A stretch of DNA of 64,000 nucleotides, taken from assembly GCF_008329985.2 (NCBI RefSeq), contig NZ_CP038437.2, forward strand, positions 1-64,000. The letters are read 5' to 3'. Each line of letters starts with the position of its first letter. Within the stretch, counting starts at the first letter, position 1. A model generated the notes under the pieces. The model had not been told where the DNA came from and did no database searches. It saw nothing but the letters and a program-made list of their open reading frames with translations. The position numbers were made by a program, and so were the translations under genes. This DNA comes from Halomonas binhaiensis. GTDB taxonomy: Bacteria > Pseudomonadota > Gammaproteobacteria > Pseudomonadales > Halomonadaceae. Below are positions 43,458 through 53,199 of this stretch, one piece after another.

Positions 43458-44480
43458 ATGACACATTCTTCTTCTCTCAATGCTGTTCGCGCCCTGGGCA
43501 ACTCACTGCGTGTTTCTCCCATGGGGCTAGGCTGCATGGGGATGTCGGAGTTCTATGGACCGAGCGATGATGCTGCTTCTATCGATTTGATTCATGCGGC
43601 TCAGGACGCGGGCATCAGCCTGTTTGACAGCGCGGATACCTACGGCCTCGGCCACAATGAAAGCCTGCTTGGCAAGGCGTTGGGGGCACGGCGAGCAGAG
43701 GTTGTGGTGGCGACCAAGTTCGGGATCGTGCGCAAGCCAGGGCATTATGAACGTTCGCTCAGGTCGGATCCGGCCTACGTGCGCAGTGCCTGTGAAGCAT
43801 CGCTCAAGCGTCTCGGCACCGAGACCATTGACCTCTATTACGCGCATCGCCTGAACCCCCAGGTGCCGGTGGAAGAAACCGTCGGTGCCATGGCAGACCT
43901 GGTCAAGGAGGGCAAGGTGAGAGCCCTGGGGCTGTGCGAGGTCTCGGTAGCGACCCTGGAACGAGCCTGTGCTGTACATCCGATTGCTGCACTGCAGAGT
44001 GAATATTCATTATGGACGCGGGATGTGGAAGCCGAGATTCTGCCAGCCTGCCGTCGCCTGGGTGTCTCCCTGGTGGCCTATTCTCCACTGGGGAGAGGTT
44101 TTCTCAGTGGCGCTATCCATTCACGCGAGCAACTGGCCGAGGATGATTTCCGTCGCCATGCTCCTCGTTTTTCCGAAGACAATCTGGCTGGCAACCGGTG
44201 CCTGCTTGCCCGTCTTGAGGCGTTCGCCCAACAGCGCGATGCCACTCCGGCCCAGATCGCCCTTGCCTGGCTGCTGGCTCAGGGAGACGATATCGTGCCG
44301 ATTCCCGGGACGCGTCGTGTCGCGCGGTTGAACGAGAATATCGCGGCGGCTTCGGTAGCTCTCAGCAGCGAGGAGGTCGCTCAATTATCACAGTGGTTCC
44401 AGCCAGAGGCTGTCCGTGGAGAGCGCTACACCAAAGAAGGCATGAAGGGGATAGAGGTCGATACCCGGTTGCCTGATTAA
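43458..44480 (+). CDS. Aldo/keto reductase
   Basis: A 340-residue NADPH-dependent oxidoreductase. The catalytic tetrad region is visible: FDSADTYGLGHNE (Asp, Tyr), VVATKFG (Lys) and YYAHRLNP (His), and the family start GLGCMGMSEFYG fits the YakC/AKR13-like group. The C-terminal RVARLNENIAAA lies in the usual cofactor-binding region. The substrate is unknown. It is divergent from a LysR gene. Confidence 0.93.
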   Translation: MTHSSSLNAVRALGNSLRVSPMGLGCMGMSEFYGPSDDAASIDLIHAAQDAGISLFDSADTYGLGHNESLLGKALGARRAEVVVATKFGIVRKPGHYERSLRSDPAYVRSACEASLKRLGTETIDLYYAHRLNPQVPVEETVGAMADLVKEGKVRALGLCEVSVATLERACAVHPIAALQSEYSLWTRDVEAEILPACRRLGVSLVAYSPLGRGFLSGAIHSREQLAEDDFRRHAPRFSEDNLAGNRCLLARLEAFAQQRDATPAQIALAWLLAQGDDIVPIPGTRRVARLNENIAAASVALSSEEVAQLSQWFQPEAVRGERYTKEGMKGIEVDTRLPD

Positions 44481-44491
44481 AAGAAGAAGCA

Positions 44492-44516
44492 TGTCCGGGA
44501 AGTCTCTTCCCGGACA
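44492..44516 (+). terminator. Hairpin after the aldo/keto reductase gene
   Basis: A perfect 11-bp stem (TGTCCGGGAAG / CTTCCCGGACA) with a 3-base loop, 12 bp after the stop. The following T-run is short. Confidence 0.6.
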
Positions 44517-44672
44517 CCTGTTTCCAAGGATGTGACATCGAGGTTGCCGTTTGTGTCGGTAACACCTAGGATGCCCCGCTGTTCCCCACCTTGGCTTGTG
44601 CCAGGTGTCACGAAATGCAGGCATTCAGGCTGCTTTATTCGCGAATATCGACAAGAACCCTGGAGACTTCCG

Positions 44673-46217
44673 ATGTCCTTCGGACTCTTTTCCCTGCTGC
44701 CACCGTTGCTGGCCATTGTGCTGGCATTGGCAACGCGTAATGTGATTCCCGCATTGTTCTGCGGCGTCTGGCTCGGTGCCACCATGCTGGCGGATTACAA
44801 TCCGGCTGCTGGCTTCTATAACAGTTTTTCCGACTTCATCGTGCCGAGCATCGGTGACGAGTGGAATGCCACGGTATTGATCTACTGTGGCTTGTTCGGG
44901 GTGTTGATCAGTGTCCTGCAGCGTACAGGTGGCGCGCATGCCATTGCCCAGGCCATCTCACGCAAGGTCAACACCGCTCGTGGTGCCCAGGGCGCCTCGT
45001 TGGGGCTGGGCATGCTGATCTTCTTCGAGGACTACTTCAATGCACTGACAGTAGGCAGTGTCATGCGGCCGATTTCCGACCGCATGAAAGTGTCTCGCGA
45101 GAAGCTGGCCTATATCGTCGATTCGACATCGGCTCCCATGTGCCTGCTGGGTCCGGTATCCACCTGGGTGGTGTTCGTCATGGGGTTGATCGGAACCCAG
45201 ATGACGCAGATGGATATCAGTGGTTCCGAATATTTACTCTACCTGTCGACGATTCCGCTGAATTTCTATGCTTGGCTGGCGCTGGGCATGATTGTGCTGA
45301 TTGTTGTCACACAGTGGGATTTTGGTCCTATGGCGCATGCCGAGCGTCGTGCCCGGGAAACCGGCAAGCTGATGGAGGATGGCGCCAAGCCTCCGTCCGA
45401 TACCGAAGCCATGGCGCTGCATGCACCCAAAGAGACGGCCAAGAAGCGCAACATGCTGGTGCCGATAGCGGTATTGCTGGTGATGATTCCACCTCTGTTT
45501 CTATGGACAGGCGACTATGGCAACAGTGACCTGGTCACTGCTGTAGGTAATGCCGATGGGGGCCAGTCGATCCTGATTGCTACCATGCTTGCCGTGATGG
45601 TTGGCCTGGGCATGGGGATGCAACAGCGGCTCTTCGGATTTCGTGAGGCCATGGACATCCTTGTCGATGGCATCAAGAGCATGACGCTGGTTTACATCAT
45701 TCTGGCACTGGCCTGGTCCATCGGCAGTGTGACCTCTGAGCTGGGAACCGCGGATTACCTGGTGACACTGGCACAAGCCAACATTTCGCCAAGTCTGGTG
45801 CCGGTCCTGCTGTTCGCGATTGGCGCCGTGGTGGCATTCACCACGGGCACTTCGTATGGCACCTTCGCGATCATGATACCCATCGCGATGCCGGTAGCTG
45901 CTGCCATGGATCTGCCGATGGCCCTGGCTATCGCTGCTGTGCTCAGTGGAGGCATCTTCGGCGACCATTGTTCACCGATTTCCGATACCACCATCCTGTC
46001 CTCGGCAGGGTCCAGCTGTGACCACATCGATCATGTGCGCACCCAGTTGCCTTATGCGGCGACGGCAGGAGTATCGGGCATGCTGGCCTTCTTTGTGGCT
46101 GGCCTCTTCGGCACCTTGATCGGAGCCCTTGTCGGTGTGGCATCTCTGGTGAGTATTGCGCTGCTGCTGAGAGCCCTCTGGCAGCCTGGTATGGCAGGGA
46201 AGGCACGGCTCAACTGA
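44673..46217 (+). CDS. NhaC-family Na+/H+ antiporter
   Basis: A 514-residue membrane protein with about 11-12 hydrophobic segments. NhaC-family signs are the FFEDYFNALTVGSVMRP stretch and the late GGIFGDHCSPISDTTILSS motif. The ATG at 44673 has a GGAGA site and gives the typical N-terminus (FGLFSLLPPLLAIVLAL); the frame runs upstream to 44532 without a good start. An ion antiporter fits a halophile, though the exact substrates are not established. It stands alone. Confidence 0.9.
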   Translation: MSFGLFSLLPPLLAIVLALATRNVIPALFCGVWLGATMLADYNPAAGFYNSFSDFIVPSIGDEWNATVLIYCGLFGVLISVLQRTGGAHAIAQAISRKVNTARGAQGASLGLGMLIFFEDYFNALTVGSVMRPISDRMKVSREKLAYIVDSTSAPMCLLGPVSTWVVFVMGLIGTQMTQMDISGSEYLLYLSTIPLNFYAWLALGMIVLIVVTQWDFGPMAHAERRARETGKLMEDGAKPPSDTEAMALHAPKETAKKRNMLVPIAVLLVMIPPLFLWTGDYGNSDLVTAVGNADGGQSILIATMLAVMVGLGMGMQQRLFGFREAMDILVDGIKSMTLVYIILALAWSIGSVTSELGTADYLVTLAQANISPSLVPVLLFAIGAVVAFTTGTSYGTFAIMIPIAMPVAAAMDLPMALAIAAVLSGGIFGDHCSPISDTTILSSAGSSCDHIDHVRTQLPYAATAGVSGMLAFFVAGLFGTLIGALVGVASLVSIALLLRALWQPGMAGKARLN

Positions 46218-46246
46218 GCGGCCGAAGACCGATAACGACGCCACCA

Positions 46247-46287
46247 ACATCCGGTACCTGTCATGCAGGTGCCGGATGTTTGTTTAT
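46247..46287 (+). terminator. Terminator of the NhaC-like gene
   Basis: A long stem (AACATCCGG-TA-CCTG paired with CAGG-TG-CCGGATGTT), a 5-base loop and then a T-rich tail. Confidence 0.75.
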
Positions 46288-46435
46288 ATACCGCTGGCAG
46301 GTTGTCGCTGTCATTTGCTCTTTCTGCGCGGCATGGCCCGAAGCTTATGCCGTTGCGCTAGTACGAGGCGGAGTGTAAAGGGGCTGATCCATGAGCATGG
46401 TAGTCTTGCGGTAAGTCTTTGGAGGAAGATGTGCC

Positions 46436-47977
46436 ATGTCCCTTGATAATCTCCAGCTCAACCTGCGCAACCTGACACCAGAAGATTACCCGCAGCTCAA
46501 GCGGCTCATGGATCAGGTCTACCACGACATTGGTGGCGCATGGCCACAGCGCACCATAGAAAAGCTGATCAGTGAATTCCCGGATGGACAGATCGTCATA
46601 GAAGATGACGAGAAGCTGGTGGGTGTTGCCCTGACGGCACTGGTGAAGTACGACAAGTTTTCCAACCCGCATCGCTATGATGACCTCATCGGACAGCGTG
46701 ACACCATTCAGAATGATGCCGATGGTGATGCCATGTACGGCATGGATGTGCTGATTGATCCCGCCTATCGTGGCTATCGTCTTGGCCGGCGGCTGTATGA
46801 GGCACGCAAGGAGGTATGTCGACAGCTCAATCTCAGGGCTGTGTTAGCGGGCGGCCGTATCCCCGAGTATCACAACGTTTCCGATGAAATGTCTCCGCGT
46901 GAATACATTGACAAGGTGGCACGCAGAGAACTGCACGATCCCATTCTATCCTTCCAGCTGGCCAATGATTTCCAGGTCAAGCGCCTGATGCGCAAGTATT
47001 TGCCTGAAGATGAGAAGTCACAGGGGTACGCCACTCTGCTGGAGTGGAACAACATTCTTTATGAGCCGGCTGAACTGATGCTCGAGAGCCGCCCCACACA
47101 AGTGCGTGTAGGTGCGGTGCAATGGCAGATGCGAGAGTTCGTTTCGGTCGATGCCGTCCTGCAGCAAGTGGAGTATTTCGTTGATGCACTGTCCGGTTAT
47201 CAAAGTGATTTCGCTGTATTCCCGGAACTGTTCAATGCTCCGTTGATGGGCCTGCAGGATCGTGCGGCCCAGCAGGATCAAATGGCAGCAATCCGCTTTC
47301 TGGCCGGGTTTACCGAACATTTCAAGACTGAAATGTCCCGCATGGCGGTGGCGTACAATATCAATATCGTTGCCGGGTCGATGATCGAGGAAGGAGAGGA
47401 CGGACGTCTCTATAACGTTGCCTACCTGTGCCACCGTGATGGCACGCTGGAGAGCCAGAGCAAGCTGCATGTCACGCCTCAGGAGCGCCGGGACTGGGTG
47501 ATTGAAGGGGGAAGCAACCTGCAGGTATTCAACACTGATGCCGGTCGGGTTGGCATTCTGATCTGCTATGACGTGGAATTTCCTGAGCTGGGGCGACTTC
47601 TGGCTGATCAGGACATGGATGTTCTGTTCGTGCCGTTCTGGACGGACACCAAGAATGGCTATCTGCGTGTGCGCCATTGTGCCCAGGCAAGGGCTATTGA
47701 AAACGAGTGCTACGTGGTCTTGTGTGGCAGCGTAGGCAATGTACCGTCCATCGAGAACCTGGATATTCAGTATGCCCAGTCATCGGTTTTCTCACCGTCG
47801 GATTTCGCCTTCCCACATGATGCAGTGATGGCCGAGACAACGCCGAATACCGAGATGATCATGTTCTCGGATCTTGATTTGTCTCGCTTGATGGTGGTGC
47901 GTAATGAGGGGTCTGTGACCAACCTCAAGGATCGTCGCAAGGACCTGTTTGATTTACGTCTGAGGCACAAGTCCTGA
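46436..47977 (+). CDS. Bifunctional GNAT acetyltransferase / carbon-nitrogen hydrolase (nitrilase superfamily)
   Basis: A 513-residue two-domain protein. Residues 1-215 form a GNAT domain (Tyr/Arg-rich AcCoA loop near RGYRLGRRL, residues 112-120). Residues 220-513 form a nitrilase-fold amidase with the catalytic triad Glu264 (FPELF), Lys343 (KLHVTP) and Cys377 (LICYDVEFPE). A GGAGGA lies before the ATG at 46436. Fusions of this kind are known in bacteria but their substrate is not settled; the second domain suggests amide or nitrile hydrolysis. A hairpin terminator follows. Confidence 0.88.
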   Translation: MSLDNLQLNLRNLTPEDYPQLKRLMDQVYHDIGGAWPQRTIEKLISEFPDGQIVIEDDEKLVGVALTALVKYDKFSNPHRYDDLIGQRDTIQNDADGDAMYGMDVLIDPAYRGYRLGRRLYEARKEVCRQLNLRAVLAGGRIPEYHNVSDEMSPREYIDKVARRELHDPILSFQLANDFQVKRLMRKYLPEDEKSQGYATLLEWNNILYEPAELMLESRPTQVRVGAVQWQMREFVSVDAVLQQVEYFVDALSGYQSDFAVFPELFNAPLMGLQDRAAQQDQMAAIRFLAGFTEHFKTEMSRMAVAYNINIVAGSMIEEGEDGRLYNVAYLCHRDGTLESQSKLHVTPQERRDWVIEGGSNLQVFNTDAGRVGILICYDVEFPELGRLLADQDMDVLFVPFWTDTKNGYLRVRHCAQARAIENECYVVLCGSVGNVPSIENLDIQYAQSSVFSPSDFAFPHDAVMAETTPNTEMIMFSDLDLSRLMVVRNEGSVTNLKDRRKDLFDLRLRHKS

Positions 47978-47980
47978 AAT

Positions 47981-48016
47981 TACCGGGGAGTCCCATAAGA
48001 ATGGGAACTCCCCGTA
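47981..48016. terminator. Hairpin after the GNAT-nitrilase gene
   Basis: GGGGAGTCCCAT / ATGGGAACTCCCC arms (one bulge) around a 5-base loop, between two convergent genes. Confidence 0.65.
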
Positions 48017-48046
48017 CGGAAAGGACTTCTTGATAGAAGTAACCAA

Positions 48047-48316
48047 TCAGCTGTTTGTAGCTTCGCGAGCCAGGCTCAGTTCACCAACAGTGAACTCGGT
48101 GGCGTGGTTCTGCTCTTCGATCAGTTTCTGACGTGCCTTGACCATGGCAGCACTGCCGGAAAGATGAGTGGGCTCGAAATTGCCTTGTGCAGTGGACTGT
48201 TCAGCGCTGGGCTGGCCCTGGTTCAGGGACAGAGCACGTTCTGTGGCAGGGTCGGCCTGAGCCACCAGGGGCAGAGCAGCGATAAGCAGGGCGGAAAGTG
48301 CGATCTTGGTTTTCAT
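48047..48316 (-). CDS. Small secreted protein of unknown function
   Basis: An 89-residue protein starting with a clear signal peptide (ALSALLIAALPLVAQA, cleavage near residue 21) and a Gln/Ser/Thr/Glu-rich mature part of about 68 residues with no cysteine. I do not recognise the family. The start has a GGAGAGA site (minus strand). A 296-bp gap upstream holds its promoter and the terminator for ribA. Confidence 0.7.
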   Translation of the reverse strand: MKTKIALSALLIAALPLVAQADPATERALSLNQGQPSAEQSTAQGNFEPTHLSGSAAMVKARQKLIEEQNHATEFTVGELSLAREATNS

Positions 48317-48612
48317 GTTTGTCTCTCCAATCAGAGAAGTGGGCTGATGGAGGCCATTATGCGGCTCTTTTTGTTAGTTAACTAACTATCTATTTTAATC
48401 GAGCTGATTAGATATGTCTATTGCTGTCCCAGCAGCAAAAAACGCCGCCAGGATCAGCTCTCGGCAGCGTTTTTTACTGATCAGCTACTTTTTGTGATAA
48501 CTCTTTACGAAGAGGTCAGCTTACGAAGAGGCCAGCGCAATTGAAGAGGGGCTGGTCAACTGTTGGGGTAGTTTCAGCAGGAGTTTGGGAATAGCTATCT
48601 TGAAAATAGCCA
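48317..48612. other. Intergenic region between the small secreted protein and ribA
   Basis: It holds the terminator at 48437-48475 and two tandem 16-base copies of TTACGAAGAGG[T/C]CAGC at 48505-48520 and 48521-48536 (one mismatch). An AT-rich tract (TTAGTTAACTAACTATC near 48375) may be part of the promoter of the small gene. Nothing else is seen. Confidence 0.5.
48437..48475. terminator. Bidirectional terminator downstream of ribA
   Basis: AAAAAACGCCGCC paired with GGCAGCGTTTTTT (one mismatch) around a 13-base loop, giving T-runs on both strands. It mainly serves ribA. Confidence 0.8.
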
Positions 48613-49248
48613 TCAGGGCTTGCGTTCGATATCCACATCATCTGCCAGCTGGAAGTCATCCAGTGCCATCATGTGGCCAAGCTTGCCTGCCTTGGTGGAA
48701 AGATAATGTTCATTATGCGGATTGAGGCCCGTCGTCAGAGAGACGCGCTCCACCACATCCACGCCGGCTTGTGTCAGGGCATCGACCTTGCGTGGGTTAT
48801 TGGTCATCAGACGTAATCCATTGACCCCCAGATGTTCGAGCATCGGGATACACAGGTCATAACGGCGCAGGTCGGCAGCGAAGCCAAGGCGCTCGTTAGC
48901 TTCCACGGTATCTGCACCCTGATCCTGTAGGTGGTAGGCCCGGATCTTGTTCAGCAGGCCAATACCACGGCCTTCCTGGCGCAGATAGAGAATGACGCCA
49001 CGTCCCTCGTCTGCGATACGCTTCATGGCTTCCTGGAGTTGATAGCCACAGTCACAGCGCATGGAGAACAACGCATCCCCCGTCAGGCACTCGGAATGCA
49101 CCCGACCAAGCACTGGCTGGCCGTCATCCAGCTTGCCGAGTGTCAAGGCAACGTGATCCTTGCCAGTGGCTTCATCTTCGAAGCCATGCATGGTGAAAGT
49201 GGCCCAAGGAGTGGGCAGGCGAGAGGCGGCGATGAAACGGATCGTCAC
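48613..49248 (-). CDS. ribA: GTP cyclohydrolase II
   Basis: Opens GTP in the first step of riboflavin synthesis. The zinc-site Cys residues are seen in [16 protein letters not shown], and the catalytic stretch [21 protein letters not shown] with the Tyr region and MTNNPRKV follow. The length of 211 residues is usual. The start is a GTG at 49248. No other riboflavin gene and no FMN riboswitch are visible here. Confidence 0.94.
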   Translation of the reverse strand: MTIRFIAASRLPTPWATFTMHGFEDEATGKDHVALTLGKLDDGQPVLGRVHSECLTGDALFSMRCDCGYQLQEAMKRIADEGRGVILYLRQEGRGIGLLNKIRAYHLQDQGADTVEANERLGFAADLRRYDLCIPMLEHLGVNGLRLMTNNPRKVDALTQAGVDVVERVSLTTGLNPHNEHYLSTKAGKLGHMMALDDFQLADDVDIERKP

Positions 49249-49394
49249 GGGGTACCTCGAAATCTAGACCACGGCTAAGCCGACAGGTGGGCGATCATTC
49301 TATCAGGATAAGACGTAACCCTCACGAATCGTCATCATGATGGTTGTTCATAAGGTACAATCGAGCGACATTCTTGTCCGCGGATGACGTCAGC

Positions 49395-50471
49395 ATGGAA
49401 CTCAAGAACGATCGCTTTCTGCGCGCTCTGGCGCGCCAGCCGGTAGACCGTACTCCGGTGTGGATGATGCGCCAGGCCGGCCGTTATCTGCCTGAGTACC
49501 GTGAAGTACGTGGTCAAGCCGGTAGCTTCATGGACCTGTGTCGTGATACGGCGCGAGCCTGTGAAGTCACCTTGCAGCCACTGGAACGTTACCCACTGGA
49601 TGCCGCGATCCTGTTCTCGGACATTCTGACCATTCCCGATGCCATGGGGCTCGGACTGTACTTCGAAGCGGGCGAAGGGCCAAAGTTCCATAAACCGGTA
49701 CGTACCCCCGAAGACGTGGCGGCGCTGACAATACCGGATATGGGACGCGATCTCGATTATGTCATGCGCGCGGTTACCACCATCCGCCGTGAGCTGAATG
49801 GACGAGTCCCGCTGATTGGCTTCTCTGGCAGCCCCTGGACACTGGCGACTTATATGGTCGAGGGTGGTTCGAGCAAGGATTTCAGGCACGTCAAGTCCAT
49901 GCTCTACAGCAACCCGGATGCCATGCACCAGCTGCTTAATGTGCTTGCCCAGGCCGTCACCGAATATCTCAATGCCCAGATTCGTGCAGGAGCCCAGGCA
50001 GTACAGATTTTCGATACCTGGGGAGGGGCGCTTTCCACTCCGGCCTATCACGAGTTTTCCTTGAGCTACATGGAGCAGATCATCGCCGGCTTGATCAAGG
50101 AGCACGATGGACGCCCGGTGCCTGTGATCATGTTCACCAAGAACGGTGGGCAATGGCTGGAGGATATGGCGCGGACCGGTGCCACCTGCCTTGGTCTGGA
50201 CTGGAGCACGGAACTGTCCAGTGCGCGCGCGCGGGTCGGTCACAAGGTCGCGTTGCAGGGCAACATGGATCCTAATGTGTTGTTTGCCAGCCCCGCTGCC
50301 ATTCGTGCCGAAGTTGGGCGTATTCTCGATAGCTTTGGGCACGGTCCTGGCCATGTGTTCAACCTGGGACATGGTATCAACCAGTTCACTGATCCTGACA
50401 ATGTCCTGGCCTTCATGGACGCATTGCATGAGCTGAGCCCGAACTACCATCGGCAGATTGCTGTCGGCTGA
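49395..50471 (+). CDS. hemE: Uroporphyrinogen decarboxylase
   Basis: Decarboxylates uroporphyrinogen III to coproporphyrinogen III in haem synthesis. The N-terminal substrate motif [16 protein letters not shown] and the later [17 protein letters not shown] and FDTWGGALS stretches are diagnostic. The 358 residues are as expected from ATG 49395; the frame is open from 49344. It is divergent from ribA and 19 bp before a VanZ-like gene. Confidence 0.97.
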   Translation: MELKNDRFLRALARQPVDRTPVWMMRQAGRYLPEYREVRGQAGSFMDLCRDTARACEVTLQPLERYPLDAAILFSDILTIPDAMGLGLYFEAGEGPKFHKPVRTPEDVAALTIPDMGRDLDYVMRAVTTIRRELNGRVPLIGFSGSPWTLATYMVEGGSSKDFRHVKSMLYSNPDAMHQLLNVLAQAVTEYLNAQIRAGAQAVQIFDTWGGALSTPAYHEFSLSYMEQIIAGLIKEHDGRPVPVIMFTKNGGQWLEDMARTGATCLGLDWSTELSSARARVGHKVALQGNMDPNVLFASPAAIRAEVGRILDSFGHGPGHVFNLGHGINQFTDPDNVLAFMDALHELSPNYHRQIAVG

Positions 50472-50490
50472 GACGCAGGCGGTGTGTGAC

Positions 50491-50862
50491 ATGTGGATAT
50501 TGCGTCGTAGTCAGATAGCCTGGATGCTGCTGGCGCTGCTTGTGGCAGCGCTGATCGGCTGGGGTAGCCTGATGCCAGGCGATGACCTGCCTGAACAAAT
50601 GCCCTGGGATAAGGTCAATCACTTCGTTGGCTATGCGGCCCTGTCATTTCTGGTCTGGTGCACCATACGTCGCCATTGGCGTGCCTGGTGGCTTGCCTTT
50701 GCCTATGGCGTATTGATTGAGCTGGCTCAGATGTTTGTGCCTGGTCGCCTGGGAGGAGATCTCGGAGATATTCTGGCCAATGCGCTAGGAGCGGGGGCGG
50801 GTGTCATGCTGGCTCTGGCCCTCGCTGGCATGCGAAAAGTCTTTTTGCCAAGGAATAGCTGA
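50491..50862 (+). CDS. VanZ-like small membrane protein
   Basis: A 123-residue protein with four predicted membrane segments. VanZ-family marks are the KVNHFVGYAALSFLVW stretch with its conserved His and the GRLGGDLGDILANALGAGAG region. The role of chromosomal VanZ-like proteins is unclear. The ATG at 50491 follows hemE by 19 bp and the stop is 4 bp from the next gene, so the three are probably one operon. Confidence 0.82.
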   Translation: MWILRRSQIAWMLLALLVAALIGWGSLMPGDDLPEQMPWDKVNHFVGYAALSFLVWCTIRRHWRAWWLAFAYGVLIELAQMFVPGRLGGDLGDILANALGAGAGVMLALALAGMRKVFLPRNS

Positions 50863-50866
50863 TTTC

Positions 50867-51268
50867 ATGACGTTACCGCTGAGCTGTGTCCACCATGTTG
50901 CCTTGATCACTGCCGATTACGATAAATCCAGGCGCTTTTATATCGATGTGCTCGGTGCCCAGGTATTGAACGAGGTCTATCGCGAAGCGCGCGACAGCTA
51001 CAAGCTTGATCTCATGCTACCTGGCGGCATACAGCTGGAACTGTTCTCTTTTCCCTCGCCGCCACCCAGGCCCAGCTATCCAGAGGCCTGTGGCCTGCGT
51101 CATCTGGCTCTGGCTACCACGGATATTGATACCTGCGTGGTGCAGCTCGAACAGCGCGGCGTTGTGCCTGAGCCCATTCGCATTGACGAATATACAGGCG
51201 CACGCTTCACCTTCTTCTGTGATCCGGATGGTACGCCCATCGAGCTGTATGAAGTGGCGTCTTCCTGA
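50867..51268 (+). CDS. Glyoxalase / VOC-superfamily protein (YaeR/GloA2-like)
   Basis: A 133-residue single-domain protein of the vicinal oxygen chelate fold. The metal-ligand pattern is visible: VHHVALIT at the start (His), LELFSFP (Glu), GLRHLALAT (His) and the C-terminal PIELYE (Glu). Its similarity to the YaeR/SMU1112c group suggests a metal-dependent lyase or isomerase of unknown substrate. It overlaps no neighbour and is convergent with comM. Confidence 0.82.
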   Translation: MTLPLSCVHHVALITADYDKSRRFYIDVLGAQVLNEVYREARDSYKLDLMLPGGIQLELFSFPSPPPRPSYPEACGLRHLALATTDIDTCVVQLEQRGVVPEPIRIDEYTGARFTFFCDPDGTPIELYEVASS

Positions 51269-51283
51269 CCTTTTTCAGCCGCC

Positions 51284-52789
51284 TCATCCTCGCTTCAGCA
51301 TCCGGTCCAATTGGCGGTAGCCGATAGCTTCGATCAGTTGTTCGCGGCCCGGATACTTGAGCTCGGAAAGGTCTGCCAGGGTCAGGGCAACACGCAATAT
51401 TCGATGGTAAGCACGGGCCGAGAGCTTCAGGCGTTCCAGGCTTTCGGCCAGCCATGCACGATCTTCGGCTTTCAGGCCGCAGGCATCATCTAGCGCTCGG
51501 CCGGAGAGCTGAGCATTGAGCCCTCCGCGTTCCTGTTGTCGCTCTCGGGCCGCTTGCACACGCTGGCGCACTGTATGCGATGACTCTCCTTGCTGTGTCG
51601 ATGTCAGTTGTGCTGCAGGAATGGCGGGCACCTCTACCTGCAGGTCAATACGGTCCAGCAAGGGAGCCGAAAGGCGTGACTGGTAACGCTGGATTTGTGC
51701 GGCGGTGCAGACACATGACTGGCGCGGATCGCCAAGATGCCCACAAGGGCAGGGGTTCATCGCGGCTACCAGCTGGAAACGTGCTGGATAGCGACGCTCA
51801 TGGCTGGCGCGGGCAATATGAATTTCGCCGGACTCCATCGGCTCGCGCATGACTTCCAGCACATGGCGGCTGAACTCCGGCAGCTCATCTAGAAACAGCA
51901 CGCCCAAATGGGCCAGGGAAATCTCCCCTGGACGGGGCTTTCCACCGCCCCCTACCAGCGCCACGGCGCTGGCTGTATGGTGCGGAGCACGAAAGGGGCG
52001 CCGTCCCCAGTCCTGTTCCAGAGGCAATCCTGTCACAGAGCGAACGGCAGCCACTTCCAGGGCCTCGTCCTTGCTCAGGGGCGGAAGAATGCCTGGCAAG
52101 CGGCTGGCCAGCAGGGTCTTGCCAGTACCGGGGGGGCCGGCAAACAACAGGTTATGGCCTCCTGCTGCCGCTATTTCCAGTGCTCGACGAGCCTGGTGCT
52201 GGCCGCGGACATCGGCCAGGTCTAGTGTTTCGGCCTGGGGCGTTCCTGCACCGTGAAAAACATGCGAAGGAATGAGGGACTGGCCATTGAGATGTGCCAC
52301 GACCTCCAGCAGGTGTCGGGCTGGCAGTATCTCCAATCCATCGACGAGGGAGGCTTCGTCAGCGTTATCCACTGGAACAATCAAGCGTTTGCCGGCTCGG
52401 CGGGTGGCAAGTGCAAAAGGAAGAATGCCTGTAACAGGACGCAGGTGGCCATCCAGGGCCAACTCACCAACACATTCCAGGCCATTTAGCGCTTCATTGG
52501 GGAGCTGGCCGGAGGCTACCAGTAGACCCAGGGCGATGGGTAAATCAAAACGTCCCCCTTCCTTGGGCAGATCCGCGGGCGCCAGGTTGAGAGTGATTCG
52601 GCGCAATGGAAAATCGAAACCAGAAGTAGTCAGCGCGCTGCGTACTCTTTCCCGGCTTTCCTTTACTGCTGTTTCGGGCAGTCCTACCAAGGTCATACCG
52701 GGTAGTCCGTTGGCCAGATGTACTTCCACCTGTACTTCAGGGGCATCCAGCCCCAAGCCCGCCCGCGTCGAGATAACGGCTAGCGTCAT
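51284..52789 (-). CDS. comM: ComM/YifB-family AAA+ ATPase (Mg chelatase-like)
   Basis: A 501-residue protein of the YifB/ComM type. An N-terminal Lon-like part (PGMTLVGLPETAVKESRERV) is followed by the AAA+ domain with Walker A GPPGTGKT, Walker B-like FLDELPEFSRHVLE and a Zn-linked CPCGHLG-type insertion. ComM is a helicase for branch migration in natural transformation in Haemophilus and Vibrio. It is encoded convergently with the VOC gene and just downstream of ubiK. Confidence 0.93.
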   Translation of the reverse strand: MTLAVISTRAGLGLDAPEVQVEVHLANGLPGMTLVGLPETAVKESRERVRSALTTSGFDFPLRRITLNLAPADLPKEGGRFDLPIALGLLVASGQLPNEALNGLECVGELALDGHLRPVTGILPFALATRRAGKRLIVPVDNADEASLVDGLEILPARHLLEVVAHLNGQSLIPSHVFHGAGTPQAETLDLADVRGQHQARRALEIAAAGGHNLLFAGPPGTGKTLLASRLPGILPPLSKDEALEVAAVRSVTGLPLEQDWGRRPFRAPHHTASAVALVGGGGKPRPGEISLAHLGVLFLDELPEFSRHVLEVMREPMESGEIHIARASHERRYPARFQLVAAMNPCPCGHLGDPRQSCVCTAAQIQRYQSRLSAPLLDRIDLQVEVPAIPAAQLTSTQQGESSHTVRQRVQAARERQQERGGLNAQLSGRALDDACGLKAEDRAWLAESLERLKLSARAYHRILRVALTLADLSELKYPGREQLIEAIGYRQLDRMLKRG

Positions 52790-52884
52790 GGGCGTTCCCT
52801 CGCCAGATCACTGTCCGAATGATAATGACGCGAGTATGGTGCGCTGTATGTCAGGCGTTTCCTATATCATCAGGATTCTTTATA

Positions 52885-53199
52885 TCAGGATTCTTGTTCG
52901 CCAATTTGTGTCGTGCCTTTTTCCTTGGCGCCATCGGTGGATGCTGAGTTGGCGCCCTGCTCGATCAAGGTCTCAAGCGCGGCGACCTGCTTTTCCAGTG
53001 CCTCCACTCGGCTGCGCGTGCGTTGCAGCACATCCATCAGAATGTCGAAGTCTTCGCGAGAAACCAGTTCAAGACGGTCGAAGGCGCCTTTTACCACCTG
53101 CTGTACACCCTTCTGGATGTCTTCCGGGGCCTGAGACGCACCCTGCAGACGCTCTCCAATTTGTTGTGCCAAGCGGCTGATGCGCTCGTGGGTGACCAT
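52885..53199 (-). CDS. ubiK: UbiK (YqiC) accessory factor, ubiquinone biosynthesis
   Basis: A 104-residue helical protein of the BMFP/YqiC family that helps the aerobic ubiquinone complex. The conserved part is VKGAFDRLELVSREDFDILMDVLQRTR, followed by a coiled-coil segment (VEALEKQVAALETLIEQ). The ATG at 53199 has a GGAGAAG site. It sits beside glnK, divergently, as in several gamma-proteobacteria. Confidence 0.9.
   Translation of the reverse strand: MVTHERISRLAQQIGERLQGASQAPEDIQKGVQQVVKGAFDRLELVSREDFDILMDVLQRTRSRVEALEKQVAALETLIEQGANSASTDGAKEKGTTQIGEQES

Noticed and set aside
48505..48536. Tandem 16-bp TTACGAAGAGG[T/C]CAGC copies as an integration site
   Set aside because: Only two copies, no integrase or tRNA nearby, and not extended; more likely local slippage.
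51311..51330. A GGCGGTAGC string resembling the ops/JUMPstart element of capsule operons
   Set aside because: It lies inside comM far from the capsule locus, and no such element is seen before the capsule genes in the window.
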